Below the pieces are notes generated by a model that was given only the letters and a program-made list of their open reading frames with translations, ran no database searches and was not told where the DNA came from. Below, piece after piece: positions 33,930 through 45,931 of a stretch of 64,000 nt of DNA; the first letter of the stretch is position 1; each line of letters begins with the position of its first letter. This DNA comes from Peromyscus leucopus. Its lineage: Eukaryota; Chordata; Mammalia; Rodentia; Cricetidae. The stretch covers positions 63,614,527 to 63,678,526 of the forward strand of contig NC_051079.1 of NCBI RefSeq assembly GCF_004664715.2, written 5' to 3'. A program made the translations under genes and the position numbers.

Positions 33930-34040
33930 TTAGCATCTGCCTTTAATGGCAGAGGCACAGAAAGGCTAATTAACTTTTCCCAAGAGTCGCTAAGTGGTCG
34001 AATAGGATCTGAATGAAGCCGAGTCTTCTGCTTGAAACCT
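33930..34040 (+). repeat. MIR fragment
   Basis: 'cagaggcacagaaaggctaa' and 'cttttcccaagagtcgctaa' followed by 'aggatctgaatgaagc' follow the MIR core and 3' part. Confidence 0.75.
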
Positions 34041-37000
34041 TTTCAAACTCAAACTACCAGGACTAAACAATGTGAAACCACCTGGGCTCTCATCAGATCC
34101 TCCACCATAATCCTATTGCAGAGAACAACAGTAATAACAGTCAGGGGACAACAACAACAATAACAGTCACGTGTTTGTGATGTCCCAGGAGGCCACAGCA
34201 GCGGGAGGTTGAATGATGGTCTAGTCAAGGTGCCTACCCGTGGGTGTGGGTAGCTGAGGTATAGCCTTTAGATTGTGCCTCCTGGGGCTATTCTCAGCTG
34301 TGTGTCAAGTGGTTGGCCAACCACTAGCCTGCCCACCCCCTGACCCAATCCCCATCTTCCTGCAGATACCACCCCTCAAGGCCCTTGGGGCTGTGCTCCC
34401 TAGCTGCCTGGGTCTCCTGGGAAAGGACACCATCCTCCAGCCTCACCCCGTGTCCCTTCCTTCCCCTTCCTCCCCAGCCAGGTGTCAGTGACATGAAAGT
34501 ACCTATCAGCAGAATCTTGTCTTCAGGAGAAGTGCTGGCCTGTCAGCGAGCATGCCTGATTGCCATGGTAATCACCAGCAGAATGGAATGATTTCATAAT
34601 ACATTTTCATCTGAAACAGGAACAGGTGTGCAGGGTGGGGGGGAATCAACATTGATCAACAAGACCAGTCTAGGGAGATCAATAGCGAACTTAGGTTTGC
34701 TCGGCGAAATGAAGGGAAGAGAGACATATGCCGGCTTGCAGTCAGTATCCTTCCTGCTTGACCTCCGACCTTTCCTTGACCCTCACTCTGTTGCTACCAC
34801 CCTGATCTCTGAGACTTTCTGTTCTTCTTGGTGCTTTTCTGTCTTCACTGTCCTCACCATGCTTGGCCCCCTGTCCATCCCACCTTCCCCGAGAAGCAGC
34901 CCTACGCCCACCAGCCTGACCCTGGAAATCCTGTCTCCACCAGCTACCCACAGCCCCGTGACAACACTTGTTCCTCAACTCACTGAAAAATCCCCTAACG
35001 TGCATGTGCCTAGTCTGTGACCCAGGCCACCCAGCACAAAGCCCTGCTCAGCCATCCTCTCTTGGGGAACCCTCATGAGCTAGTCCCTCCACAGGACCAG
35101 CAGAGCCCTTCGCTGGCCAAGGCTTCACAATCATCCTATGACCTGGTGATGGCCTGGACTCCGAATGCGAAAAGCTGGTTCTTCGCACTGGACTGTAATT
35201 TATCTGCATGATGCCATGCCTTCCAGAGACAGGGCTGCAAAGGAGAGCCAGAACACTGTCCAGCAGTTCTGATTTTTAAGCAAGGTCTCTGGTCTCTATC
35301 TACTTCTTTCTAAATTACCGCTGGCCTTGGATGTGGGAGTCCACCCTCCTGGGACCAGGAAGGCCATCCTGGCTGCTCCCTTGCTGCCTTGAGGGGTTCC
35401 AGTGCCGAGCAAGTTCGAGGCCACCTCACTGGTGAGTCCTGGCACAGTGGAGCACGCTGTTAGCTCCACTGCTTTGTCCTAGAGCTGACAGTGTCTCTGC
35501 CCCAAGGCAGGAGACAGAATGGACCTGACAGGGGCATCCCACCAAAGGCCCCCTCCACTTTCAAACAACAGGTAATGCAGCGGAGAAGCTGCCCGGCCTG
35601 CCCTAAGGACATGGCAGGCACTAGCTAACACCTTGATTTTAATAGATGAATAATAAGAAGCTCCAAGTGTCTCTCGGAACCAATTTTGAAGGACACACTC
35701 AGCCACATGCCCACACCCTTGTTGAATCTGATTCCCAAAGCACTCCCAACAGAGTTTGGCCCAGAAGAAAGGTATTCCTCCACCAACTTTGCTCTCTTGT
35801 CAATCCTTCTTGTGGCTTCCCGGTGAACAGTAAGTCATGAAAAGATGCAGTCGGAAAGCAGCACCCCTCGGAGGGAGGCCTGGAGTGGCAGCCCTGGCGT
35901 TTGTTGGGTAGCACACACTGTCTTCCGGGTGGCTCTCCTCACCGAGGCTGCTGCGCAGATGTCCACATATTCCTATGGGAGGGACTGTACATCCACGGGT
36001 GTCCATCTGCATCAGGGCATCAGGAACCCAATGGCCCTCTTAGGGTGGACTCTATGAAGGAGCTGAGGTCAGAGACCAGGGCAAGGTGTGGAGGGATTCA
36101 TGGGACCCAGTGAAGCCACCAGGACTGTTACAATGAGGTGCTGTCTCTCCTGGGACAGAAGAGGTGAGCAGGGGGAGGCACACTGCCAGGAGGGTCGGGA
36201 AGGGTATGAGGAGGGGCCTCCTTCCCTGGGCTGTGGTGTCTAATCCAAGGACAGAGCCAGCCTGAAGAACGGGAGACAAGGCATTAAACCTCCTACCTTC
36301 GCTCTGGCCTCGCTGCTTTCTTCCGCATTGCCCAATCGTCAGGAAGCCCCCATGATTGTGGCCTGCCTTTGGGGGCAAAGTGCCTACTGGGGGAGGGTGA
36401 CGAGCAGGGCAGAAGGACACATGGATTACAGCCCAGCATACCGGCCCCTAAATGATGGGCCAGGAAGACACTATACCCAGAGGCCTCAGCAGGGCAAGCC
36501 TGGCCTGAGGACAAATGTAAAGGCCTCCAGGAGAATTCCAGGCCCCCAAAGAGAGAGAGAGGAGAGCACGCAAGCCTGTTTTCGAGAGATCATACCTGTC
36601 ACTTCTTTTTAGGAGGAACTTGGGAACAATGGTACTGGTACAGAGGGTTCTCTTGGGAGAAGCAGTGGGGTATAAATGAATCCAAGCTGGAATGCCTCAT
36701 TGCCTCCCTCCATGAAGGAGCCCATAGTGAGGATTCGAGTGCCCTTGCAGAGGCCCACAGAGTCCAGGGCAGCCTTGAGGCAAATCAACCGCCCCCACCC
36801 CCCAAAAGCATGTTGCCAGTGGGAACCAGTGTAGGTCAAGGCCAGAGTGCCAGGGCCTGCATTCCTAAGGGTTGGCAGAGGCCCACGGCCCCACAATGGA
36901 GCTTTGCCAGGTGGAAGCCGGCCAAAGGCCAGCCCTGAACAGGTCCTTGTTCTGGGATCCCAAGTGCTTCTGGGAAAGGTAGACAATTCTCAGCCATGAC

Positions 37001-37260
37001 CATGAACACATCTGATGAAACGCAATGCTGCCAAATGAAATCTGGCAGCGGGGCCACCCTTCCTCGGCCTGGCCCCAGGTATGATGGCTTTTTTTAAATT
37101 GCCCAAGTGCCCTTAAGTGAGCATCACCCCCACAGAATTAGTAGCAGAGACCCTAAGAGTGGCCATTTCTCCAAGGCCACATGTCTAACCAGACTGGCTT
37201 GAATCTAGAACTCTCCCCTAGCTGAGGACAGTCTGCTCCTAGATGAAGGAGTGCCTGACT
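34041..37260. other. Single-copy DNA, repeat-poor, about 3.2 kb
   Basis: No transposon is recognised over this length. Frames up to 130 codons overlap in both directions with no domain. A candidate conserved element with an X-box-like palindrome lies at 34490-34620. Confidence 0.5.
34490..34620. other. Candidate conserved element with X-box-like palindrome
   Basis: 'cctatcagcagaatcttgtc' to 'aatacattttcatctgaaac' is unique DNA containing GATTGCCATGGTAATC at 34558-34573, a 16-mer palindromic at 14 positions and close to the RFX X-box. GATA-type cores (ctatca) are nearby. Confidence 0.4.
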
Positions 37261-37401
37261 AAGATTGGGACATACATTTATATACTTTTAAACCTAGGAA
37301 TAATTTAAGTTACAGAAGAGTGGGCTAAAAATAAGAATAGTCCTATTGTATCCTTATATCCCAGATGTTTATTGTGCCGTCTATATCGTGTCTACCATTT
37401 A

Positions 37402-37457
<56 letters not shown>
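37402..37457. repeat. (CA)n microsatellite
   Basis: About 26 CA units with one imperfect unit near each end. Confidence 0.97.
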
Positions 37458-37879
37458 TGGATGTACAACCATGCATAATTTCTAAGCCGTTGGAGGATAT
37501 GGTAAATACGCCACAGCCCTTCATAGCCCTAACCTGCCCAGCATGTGTTTGTGATAGAAGGCCATCCCCTGCCGAAGCCACACTTACTGTGAACATACAC
37601 TCTCGCCTAACCCGCCACTTATTTCATGATTGCCAGATAACACTGGCCTTGTTGCAGTATCTCCCTGAGGGTTGGGTGTTACCCTGTCTTCCTTAGCCTC
37701 CTTCGGGCAGCAACATTTTTATAGACTTTGTTTTTCATGACATTGACATCTTTGAAGACTATGACACCCTCACTTTTGATAAATGAAATTCCCCGTTTAA
37801 TCCAATGTTTTTGTGTAGATCCAGGTTGTGTTTGGAATCCTGCACAGCTCCCATCTTTCTGGGTGATTTTGTTTGTGTG

Positions 37880-37966
37880 TTTGTTTTGAGACAGTGTCTT
37901 TCCATGTAGCCCAGGCTGGCCATGAAATCTCAGTCTTCCCGCCTCTGCCTCCCAGCCCAGGTCCTC
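37880..37966 (-). repeat. B1/B4 SINE fragment, antisense
   Basis: 'gttttgagacagtgtctttc' and 'catgtagcccaggctggcca' are the complement of a B1-like body. The ID part is missing. Confidence 0.7.
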
Positions 37967-38814
37967 TTCTTGGAGAATGCCATGTAGACGCGCTCAGGAG
38001 CCTTCTTCCTTGCTGAGGTTGATTTTGACTCCTTGTCTAGTTATCATCCAAGTTCCCATTTCACGACTCCTGCCTTCTCCCATTTCTCATTGCGATAGGA
38101 TGAGGCAGCAGTCTGCCGGAAGTCATTCTCTCCTACCGTCCATTCACCCATACATACCCAGTTTGCCCTGGATTTCTAATTCCTAGTTTTCTTCCTTTCT
38201 TACACAAAGGGTAGTACATCCTATGTACCTTTTAAATCTTCATTCATTCATTTAGTAATAGCTGGTGGACCACACTTCATACTGGTTCACAGAGGGCTTC
38301 CCCGTCATCTCATAGCTGTGAACTACTCCACCGAGTGTAGATATTCGCTTATTCGCTGCGCTCTTATGTGTGACCACACAGGCAGTGTCCTGCACCTTGC
38401 ACTTGAATATTAAGCCACCATGCCTGTGATAGGTCTCTTCTGCTTGGAATGTACCTTCAGAGTCTGTTCCTAGGAATTGGATTGTGGTTTTGTTAGTGTC
38501 CCCAGATCTCCCTCAGGGTGGTGCCATCCTGCATCCTCACCCACCTGCTTCTCTACAACAAGAAGTGCCACCCATTCCTGGAACTTTGTTTGGCCAATCT
38601 CGTGACCATGAAACAGCATCTTACTGTCAATGTGACTGTCATTTTTCTTATGAATGGAAGTTGAACATATCTGCATATGTTTAAGGATGACTTTAATATC
38701 TTTTTTTGTGTAAATTTTCTGTTTCTATCGTTTGCCCATTTTCCTTTGCTTGCCTATGTCCTACGTCACTTTTTATTAGATTACAATGAATTAGATTTCA
38801 TCATCACATTTTTT

Positions 38815-39320
38815 TTCAAACAAAATCTGGGTTTATTGTTTCTGTCCCCCACTTTCTTCCCCCTCTCCTCCCCTTCTCTTGTATCCCCCCACCTCTCAGC
38901 AGCTGCCTTTCCATTTTTGTGACATGTGACCTTTTGCCCTCCCAGGCCTTTCTCAACACCTCCCGACTCCCTCTCAGGATCCCCTGCCTAGTTTCACAGT
39001 CTACGCCCACCCTCACAAACCCTTATTTACGTACTTGTAAACATATAAGAAGAAGCATGCCACTTCGTCTTTCCAAGACTACTTTTAGCCATTTTCCACC
39101 AGGCTTTCAGATCTCTGTTCTTTGGGTTTCTAATGAAAATGTTTCACTTTTTAAATATTAAAATATGATGGTATTATTCTCTCCCCTTCCCATTCCTCCC
39201 TCGAATCTCTCTTATGTAGCACCCACCCCTGAAATCATTTGTCTCTTTTTGTGTTCCTCTCTCTCTCCCACACACTCCACACCCCTGCTTAACCTAAGTA
39301 TATAAATACAACCTGCTCAG
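38815..39320 (-). repeat. Rodent (Lx-like) L1 3' end, antisense, inserted in older L1
   Basis: A T-rich edge, C/T-rich DNA ('ttcccattcctccctcgaat') and the end 'gtatataaatacaacctgct' recall rodent L1 3' UTRs. Older L1 sequence resumes at about 39321 ('aaaccttttatacatattag'), so this is a younger insertion. The boundaries are approximate. Confidence 0.55.
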
Positions 39321-39432
39321 AAACCTTTTATACATATTAGTATTAAGCCTTTGTCTATGATGTCTGTGTCAAATGTTTTCTCTTGGTTTATCATTTTCCT
39401 TTAGTTTTGCTTTCCATGGGGCTTGGTGTGCA
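39321..39432 (-). repeat. L1M fragment, antisense
   Basis: 'tattaagcctttgtctatga' and 'gtcaaatgttttctcttggt' continue the antisense ORF2 of the older L1. Confidence 0.75.
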
Positions 39433-39447
39433 TGTCTCCCCACCTCC

Positions 39448-39448
<1 letters not shown>

Positions 39449-39534
<86 letters not shown>
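39449..39534. repeat. Compound (GT)n(GA)n microsatellite
   Basis: About 21 GT units run straight into about 21 GA units. Confidence 0.97.
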
Positions 39535-39538
<4 letters not shown>

Positions 39539-39727
39539 ATTCAATCTTGTCCTACCTCTGTATTTGTAGTTACAGTGTGGGAACCTCATCATGTACCCAA
39601 GCCATAGAAGAATTTATCTATGTACAAACACAGTTTTTAGTGGCTACATATTTCACTGAAAAGATAAACCATAATTTTAAGATTAATTCTAAAAGATGGA
39701 TTTGTATCCTCAAGCTGATGGGTGAAG

Positions 39728-39730
<3 letters not shown>
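39535..39730. other. Short unassigned interval between two GA arrays
   Basis: AT-rich; may be further old L1 sequence but I cannot place it. Confidence 0.4.

Positions 39731-39768
<38 letters not shown>
39731..39768. repeat. (GA)n microsatellite
   Basis: About 18 uninterrupted GA units, 200 bp after the previous GA array. Confidence 0.97.
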
Positions 39769-39772
<4 letters not shown>

Positions 39773-41576
39773 GTGTACAGACGCTGAAGCCCAAACATTT
39801 TTGGATTTAGGAAAAGGACAGAGGAAGCATGGGTCCCTGCCCTGCAGCCATGGGTACTTGGCACAAGAAAGCGAGCTACATGGGGTAAACATAACCCCTG
39901 TTGCCATCCAGTGGCAGGGGCGTTTGGAGGAGGGAGATGTCCTTTGGACTGGTGAGACACACAAGGACAGGTCAGGGATAAGGCAATGTTTAAGGAGGGA
40001 CTCCCTCTGAAAGCCTTAGCTACCCAGGGGTGGGGCAGCTACCCCGGGGTTGGGCAGCTACCTGCAGGTGAGCTTTATACAGGCTGTGAAATGTGCAATG
40101 GCAGAGGAGAGTCCGTGAATAACAATGAGGCCACAGAGTGAGCAGCCAGGACCTCAGACATTGGCCAAGTCAGGAGGTCAGGAGCGAGGGAATAGTGTGG
40201 TGCTGGAAAGATGGGTGGGAGGTACCTGGACTTTATCCCAAAGGCGGTGGGAAATCACTGCAAACTGAAGAAAGAAATTAGAGCTCAGTGGGGAGAGACG
40301 AGAACGAAAGTAGCCTCTTCCCAGAGCTGATGTCAAAATTAAATAAGATAATGATTGAAAACATTTCTGTCGCCGTTAGACTTGCTTAGAGCGCTTCGAC
40401 AATTATTTCTCATGTTTTGAGGGACCTACTGATTTTCTTAATCTAATTTCAAGTCCAATGCCCATGACACTCACCTATTCACATCACACGGCTGGACAAG
40501 AAAGCTAATACAAGGGCTGGAGAGCCTGGCATTCCCAGGACCCGAAGCCAACTAAGATCAACTCAGGTCTAGAAACACCTCGGGAGAAGGGACCTTGGTC
40601 AAGGACTAGAGAAAGCTGGAGTTAGCAGGAGGGGTCTCAGACACATTTTGCAGAAGCAGGAGCTAGAGACTAAAGCATGGGGACTCTCACAGAAAGTCAG
40701 CGGCCTCCAATCAGTTCAGCCTTTGTTCACAGGCAGGCTCTTCCTTCCTCCAGCTCCTGGCTTCTCTGTCTCTGTCGGAGGCCTTGCTAGACAGCCTTGA
40801 GAGTGGGAACTTCTCCTTGTACAGGGATGACCCATCTCCACAACAGAGAACGAGAGAAGAGCTGGGAGCAGGCAGAGGAGCCAGGGAAGCAGCGGATTCT
40901 GGTGCTTCCTGTACCCAAGGCTGTCCCTGAGGGAGGGTTACCCAAGACCCCAGGGATTCATTGATCCTCTCCCCCAACTCCGGTGAGGGACCTAGTAAAT
41001 AGCCCAGTGAAGGCCTTTCTCTGTGGCCCCATGGGTCATGTCAATCAAGTGTGTGAGAAAAATAATAAGTCTCCAGCAATGTGGCCACTGTGTCCTTTCG
41101 AGCTGGCTTATCTGCTCCCCTGGCTCCTGCTGATGAAGGCCAAGAGGTTGCAGAATCTTCCAGAAGCTTAGTGGAGGGGGGAAGGGCAGATGAAGACTGT
41201 ACTCTCACCCTTCTGCCCCCTTCAATCCTGCAGCTCCTGATGAGAATTAAACATCCTGGCAGATTTCTCATACCCCACCCCCAGACTCCCCACCCTACCT
41301 TGCGGCCAGCCATGCCAGAAGCTGGGGAACTGGCTGTGTCGATATATTTCACGGGTGCTGGGGAGGCTCATCCCACCAGGGACTCTTCACTAGGGCAACG
41401 CTTCAGACTCCTTTGCCAGCTTCTCCGGCCCCACCCTGTCCTAGGCATGGCTGGCTCTGCAGCCTGTCCCAAATGCCGGTCAGACTCCAGGGGGGAACGG
41501 CCGACCATCTCCCTCTGCACTTTGAACCCCCACCAGCCACAAATGAAGAGATCGCAGTGTTTCTGAACAGGAAGGA
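39769..41576. other. Single-copy DNA, nothing assigned
   Basis: A 19-bp unit ('agctacccaggggtggggc') is present about 2.5 times at 40018-40066. 'tacctggactttatcccaaa' near 40225 recalls an old mammalian dispersed repeat I cannot name. No gene recognised. Confidence 0.5.
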
Positions 41577-41680
41577 GTGACCTTGAACTCTGGCCTGACT
41601 CTTGTTGGTTGGCCTCAAGGGAGCCATGTACCCTACCTGAGCCTCTATTTCCTCATTCACTACAGGGTCCGCTGGCATCT
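41577..41680 (-). repeat. MIR fragment, antisense
   Basis: 'accttgaactctggcctgac' with 'cctgagcctctatttcctca' is the complement of MIR. Confidence 0.7.
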
Positions 41681-43736
41681 GCCTTGCAGGGCCCCTGCAC
41701 CAGACAAAGCGGTAAGTGCCAGGAACAGCAGCTGGCTCCAGCTGACTAGAGCAAGGCATCGTCTTTCACTCACAGGGGAGGAGGGCTATGCACCTGTGCT
41801 CCAGGACAGACCACGGGGGCAAGCTGACACCTGAGGGCCACTTTTAGACCTCTGCAAGAGCTATCCAGCTGGCTGGGGCTAGTCCGTGGTAATGATTACA
41901 GTGTCTCTATCATCGCACTTAACGGTCTCCCCTGTCACAAGGAGAGTGGCTTGTCCCAGTCCTTGTAGCCATGAAGTTAGGATTAGTGTCCAGAACTTGT
42001 TGAAGGACATTTCTGAGACACTGATCACAGAGAGGCAGGGCCCTCTTAAGTAGGGGACATGGGGCACTGTGGGAAAGGGGATCTAGAGGTACCCGTTGCT
42101 ATGTTCTCAAGTTCTCGAGATCCCCACTGCACAAGATATGCTAGAGTGCCCCGGGTCGCCCTCCTCGGGGGTGGGTACGTCCAGCATGGGAAAGAGGCTA
42201 CAAGGGCAGCTCTCTTCCCTTGTTTAGTGTGTGGCCAAGCCTGGGAGCCTTGGACATTGAAGCTGCATGAGCTCAGGCAGGGACAGAGAAAGTGCCAGGG
42301 AGATCTGTTGCCAGAGGGATTTGGGACAAAAGAATGGAACTCCCCCTCAAACCTGGGTGCACCCCCCCACCCACATCCCATCTGCTTATGCTCCACTCCC
42401 AGCTGGGCACTGAGTTCAATGTCGAGAGCAGTCTGTGTGCTGAGTCAAGACGGGAAGGCAGCTGCCCTTGGAATGCAGTGCTTGGGCCAAGGAAAGCACC
42501 ACACTCCTGTGGTACGCCCGGAAAGCAGCAAGAGGAAGTCCCTAGAGCCATGTCAGATCTTCTCTCTTCCTTGCATCATCTGTTAGGACAGAGAATGGCC
42601 ATGGGATGGGAGGGGAGGTGAACTTGGGCAGAAAACCCTGGCAGGTACCTGTGGAGGCTTTGAACTGTGCGCGGATACATGGGGACCGCATTAACTGGCT
42701 CTTTCTAAGCAAGAGAACACCCCTGTCCTTCCAACAAACCCATCCGCTAAGATGCAAGAGAACAGGTCTAAAAATGGTCATCCCTGTGTCTGCCCCCTTG
42801 GCGAGCTTCCCCGGTAGGATGTCTCTCTTCATCTTGCTGTCTCTCTGACGCTTTTGACCCAACTCTTCTCTGTGAAGACGGAGCTCAGCAGCCTCTGCTC
42901 TTATCTAAGCAAGCCTGAACGCTAGAAACGTTGTCATCTCCTCCCGACCTGGGAGCTGCGATGAAAAGTCCCTGTTCACCCTTGATGGACCAGGACATCC
43001 CCCAAATTGAAGGCTAGATTCTGTTTGAGCCAGGCCTGGCACAGGATGCTCCCAGTGATCCAGTTCATTAAGGATGTCACAGCAGGGCCCAGGTCTGCTG
43101 ACTCCCAGGCACGGTGAAGCAGAAAAGCACCCAAACACTCCATCACACAGGCACCCGTGATGGCTGGCTGCTATCTTTCTCGGGTTTGCTGGGGGAAGGG
43201 GTCTTTGGGTTAGCCATGCTCACATGGGGCTCTCAAGGACCGTTCAGTTGTATTTTGGCAAAGGTTAAGATAGTTGTCAAGTGAGAAGAGAGATGGAGTC
43301 AGGAAACAGAGTCTCTTCCTCACAACAGGGAAGATGGACAGTTCATTGTCCCCAAAGGGCATTCTACAGAAAAGCAGGTGCAGAGTGGGCATTTTCCTGG
43401 CAAACAGAAGACTCCACGAGCCGTTGCATTTGGGTGCCTTATCTCTTTCCATTATAACCGTGACAAAGATTGGCTTCCCAACCTATCTGGGTCACTAGGG
43501 TCCTGTAGAGCTCTAGCAAGTCCCTCGCCTCCTGGACCCTTGCCATCCTCATTCGTCCATCTCATCCATTCATTGTATAGATACTCTCCTGTGGCTTCTG
43601 TGTGTGAGACAATTCACCAAACACTGCAAGTCTACAGATGAGACCATAACCTTGGTCCAGCACTTCAGCCCTGGGTCCCCTGTCCCTTTAGTGATGCTCC
43701 AGAGATACTCCAGCTCATGCTCATGTAGGTAGCAGG
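41681..43736. other. Single-copy DNA, nothing assigned
   Basis: Moderate GC. A 175-codon plus-strand frame at 42059-42586 overlaps minus-strand frames of 92 and 116 codons and has no recognisable domain. Confidence 0.5.
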
Positions 43737-43737
43737 G

Positions 43738-43782
<45 letters not shown>

Positions 43783-43792
43783 TGTGTGTGTT
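43738..43792. repeat. (GT)n microsatellite
   Basis: About 26 GT units with one TT break. Confidence 0.97.
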
Positions 43793-44340
43793 TGGTGCGG
43801 GGAGCAAGCAGGTCTGTAAGAGCAGGGCCAGGCTCTTTCTTGAGTGTGCCCAATGGTTTGGTAGGGACATGTCCCAGGTACACAGGATAAGTCCATTTGA
43901 TGGCAGAGGAGACTGACAGATGGGTGTAGCAGTGTGCTTCTAGAACTTGGGAGAGCAGAGATTCAAATCAAACTGCCTGGCAGGAGAGCCTCTCCCTTAT
44001 TCCTCTCCTTTCCAATTTTTACTCTATGCCGATCCCCAGTCCTCAGGCAGCCACCTGGACAGCAGATCCTGGGGCACGGGTAGACCCCAAAGTGGCAGGT
44101 CCAGAATCCTGGGCCAGTGGCAGCACTTATCATGGCTGCTTGGGGACTACTTCCCAATTCCCTCCTCTGCTCTCAGGTCCACAGCAGAGGAGATACAAAG
44201 GCCTATTTCTGATCAGTGTCCAGCATTGGCAAGGATAGAAGAGAAAGTGTACTAAGTCCTCTGAGGGATGTTGGGAGGGGGTGATCAGAAACCACTTTCA
44301 TTTTTGGTGCACAGATCACAAGACCAATACCGTTCTTGAT
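43793..44340. other. Single-copy DNA, nothing assigned
   Basis: No repeat or gene recognised. Confidence 0.5.
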
Positions 44341-44344
44341 TTGG

Positions 44345-44368
44345 TTTCCATTAAAATATTAATGGAAA
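44345..44368. other. Perfect 10-bp inverted repeat, 4-bp spacer
   Basis: TTTCCATTAA and TTAATGGAAA are exact reverse complements separated by AATA. The block is AT-rich with paired TAAT cores, compatible with a dimeric homeodomain site or a small cruciform. Confidence 0.75.
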
Positions 44369-44384
44369 TTAATATTCCTAAATA

Positions 44385-44465
44385 ACAGGAAGCTGTTCCA
44401 TATAGGGAAAATGATTTGCCTGAGGTCTCACAGGCCAGGTAATGCGATCCAGAACAGTCACCTGT
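44385..44465 (+). repeat. MIR fragment
   Basis: 'atgatttgcctgaggtctca' followed by 'caggccaggtaatgcgatcc' is a MIR core. Confidence 0.65.
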
Positions 44466-44800
44466 CCCCATCACCGCCCCCTTTTTCATATGCACTTAAC
44501 AGTTATTTTCATATTTTAAAACATCAAAAACAAGCAGCTAAATAATTGTCATGCTTCAGATGGAAGCCTCAAACATGCCGTGAGCAGTCTACCACTGAAC
44601 TATACACTCCCAGCTCCTAGTTTAAGAATCAGTGGGCATTTATATTTGTTTCCTTGTTGGTTTTTAAGAGTTTCTTACTTATCAATTTCAACTTTTATCT
44701 GTCATATTTAATATCTCCTCTGCTTTGAGCCCGGATGTGTTATATTTGTCACATCATAGTTTTTCCCCATGAGCTACATATTTGCCATCCCAGATCTGCA
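44466..44800. other. AT-rich single-copy DNA
   Basis: AT-rich, no gene. 'atctcctctgctttgagccc' leads into the minisatellite. Confidence 0.5.
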
Positions 44801-45155
44801 AACTTCAGGAGGCTGTCCTGTCCTGAAGGAGGCCATCCTGCCCTGGAGGAGGTCGTCCTGTCCTGAAGGAGGCTGTCCTGTCCTGAAGGAGGCTGTCCTG
44901 TCCTGAAGGAGGCTGTCCTGTCCTGGAGGAGGCCGTCCTGTCCTGAAGGAGGCTGTCCTGTCCTGAAGGAGGCTGTCCTGTCCTGAAGGAGGCTGTCCTG
45001 TCCTGGAGGAGGCCGTCCTGTCCTGAAGGAGGCTGTCCTGTCCTGAAGGAGGCTGTCCTGTCCTGAAGGAGGCTGTCCTGTCCTGGAGGAGGCCGTCCTG
45101 TCCTGGAGGAGGCTGTCCTGTCCTGAAGGAGGCTGTTCTGAAGGAGGTTGCCCTG
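44801..45155. repeat. 20-bp minisatellite, about 17 units, with 80-bp higher-order repeat
   Basis: Units follow TCCTGAAGGAGGCTGTCCTG (type A) or the same with G at 6 and C at 14 (type B). From 44861 the order is A-A-A-B three times, then two variant units, giving an 80-bp higher-order period over 240 bp. On the minus strand the 20-bp period keeps one frame open for 162 codons, producing a peptide that repeats every 20 residues. That follows from period and composition and is not evidence of a gene. Confidence 0.95.
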
Positions 45156-45902
45156 CAGCAAGCACATCCCTCCCCAGGGCTGTCCCGCAGCAGCCTTCAC
45201 ACAGGAGGTCCGCACATCTAATCAGAGTGGCCCTCACCCCTATTCATGCTTTGTGCCAGGCTCTGCCCTGGCTTCCCGAGGGTCTGGGCTTAATGATATG
45301 CTCAGTGAAGCGAATCCTGACCATGACAGCTTCCTGGTATGTTTCCCTAGTCACTGAGGTCAGCTCACAGGCAGACCTAGTTTCTTTTTGAGTGGTCCTC
45401 TTCACTCCCCTCCCTCCTGAAACCCTATGATGTGGGCGGCACCTTTATCTGCCTGTGGCTGCTTCTGTGAGAAACTTTTCCCCCCGAGCTGAACACAGAA
45501 AATTATCTTTTCAAACATACCATTCAGTGTGATTTTATGAGCTCTGCAGTAATTGCCCTCACATCTACTCAAAGGAACCTTGAACCCCAGCTGCTGCCAT
45601 GTTCCAAAGGATGAGAGATGCGTGGGTGACCAGAAAAGGACTTTCCATCCTCTTGGGGCTCATCCTTACTTATTTCTGGTAAGGTTGAAAGGACTGCTTC
45701 AAAAAGCATCTTAGACCCACAGATCTAGAGCCTGTTATCAGCCCCTTCCCTTCCTCCCGCTTCCCTCCCCACCTTCCCTCCCTCCAGCTCAATCCAGCTG
45801 TTAGTCAGTGGTTCCTGACCAACCAAGCAGGTAACTCTGGTGTTGGCTCTGTGCTGAGTCACAGCCTTGGGTGCTCTTTTGTCTTAGCGCCACATGCTCT
45901 CA
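45156..45902. other. Single-copy DNA, nothing assigned
   Basis: No repeat or gene recognised; pyrimidine-rich near 45745-45785. Confidence 0.5.
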
Positions 45903-45903
45903 G

Positions 45904-45931
45904 GTTGTGCCCGTGCCTGTGCCCGTGCCGG

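Larger units (their letters stand above)
37261..38814 (-). repeat. L1M 3' UTR and ORF2 end, antisense
   Basis: 'catgacattgacatctttga', 'cacaaagggtagtacatcct', 'gttcctaggaattggattgt' and 'atggaagttgaacatatctg' run in order as the complement of an old L1. A CA microsatellite and an antisense SINE fragment interrupt it, and a rodent-type L1 end follows. Confidence 0.85.

Noticed and set aside
42059..42586. 175-codon plus-strand frame
   Set aside because: No domain, overlapping minus-strand frames of similar quality, no exon-like borders that I can support.
44801..45155. CRISPR-like array
   Set aside because: Units are head-to-tail with no spacers, and the DNA is mammalian.
44749..45237. 162-codon minus-strand frame encoding a regular 20-residue repeat peptide
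   Set aside because: The regularity is imposed by a 20-bp minisatellite read through its 60-bp cycle. A second frame (136 codons) stays open in the same array, which a real gene would not need.
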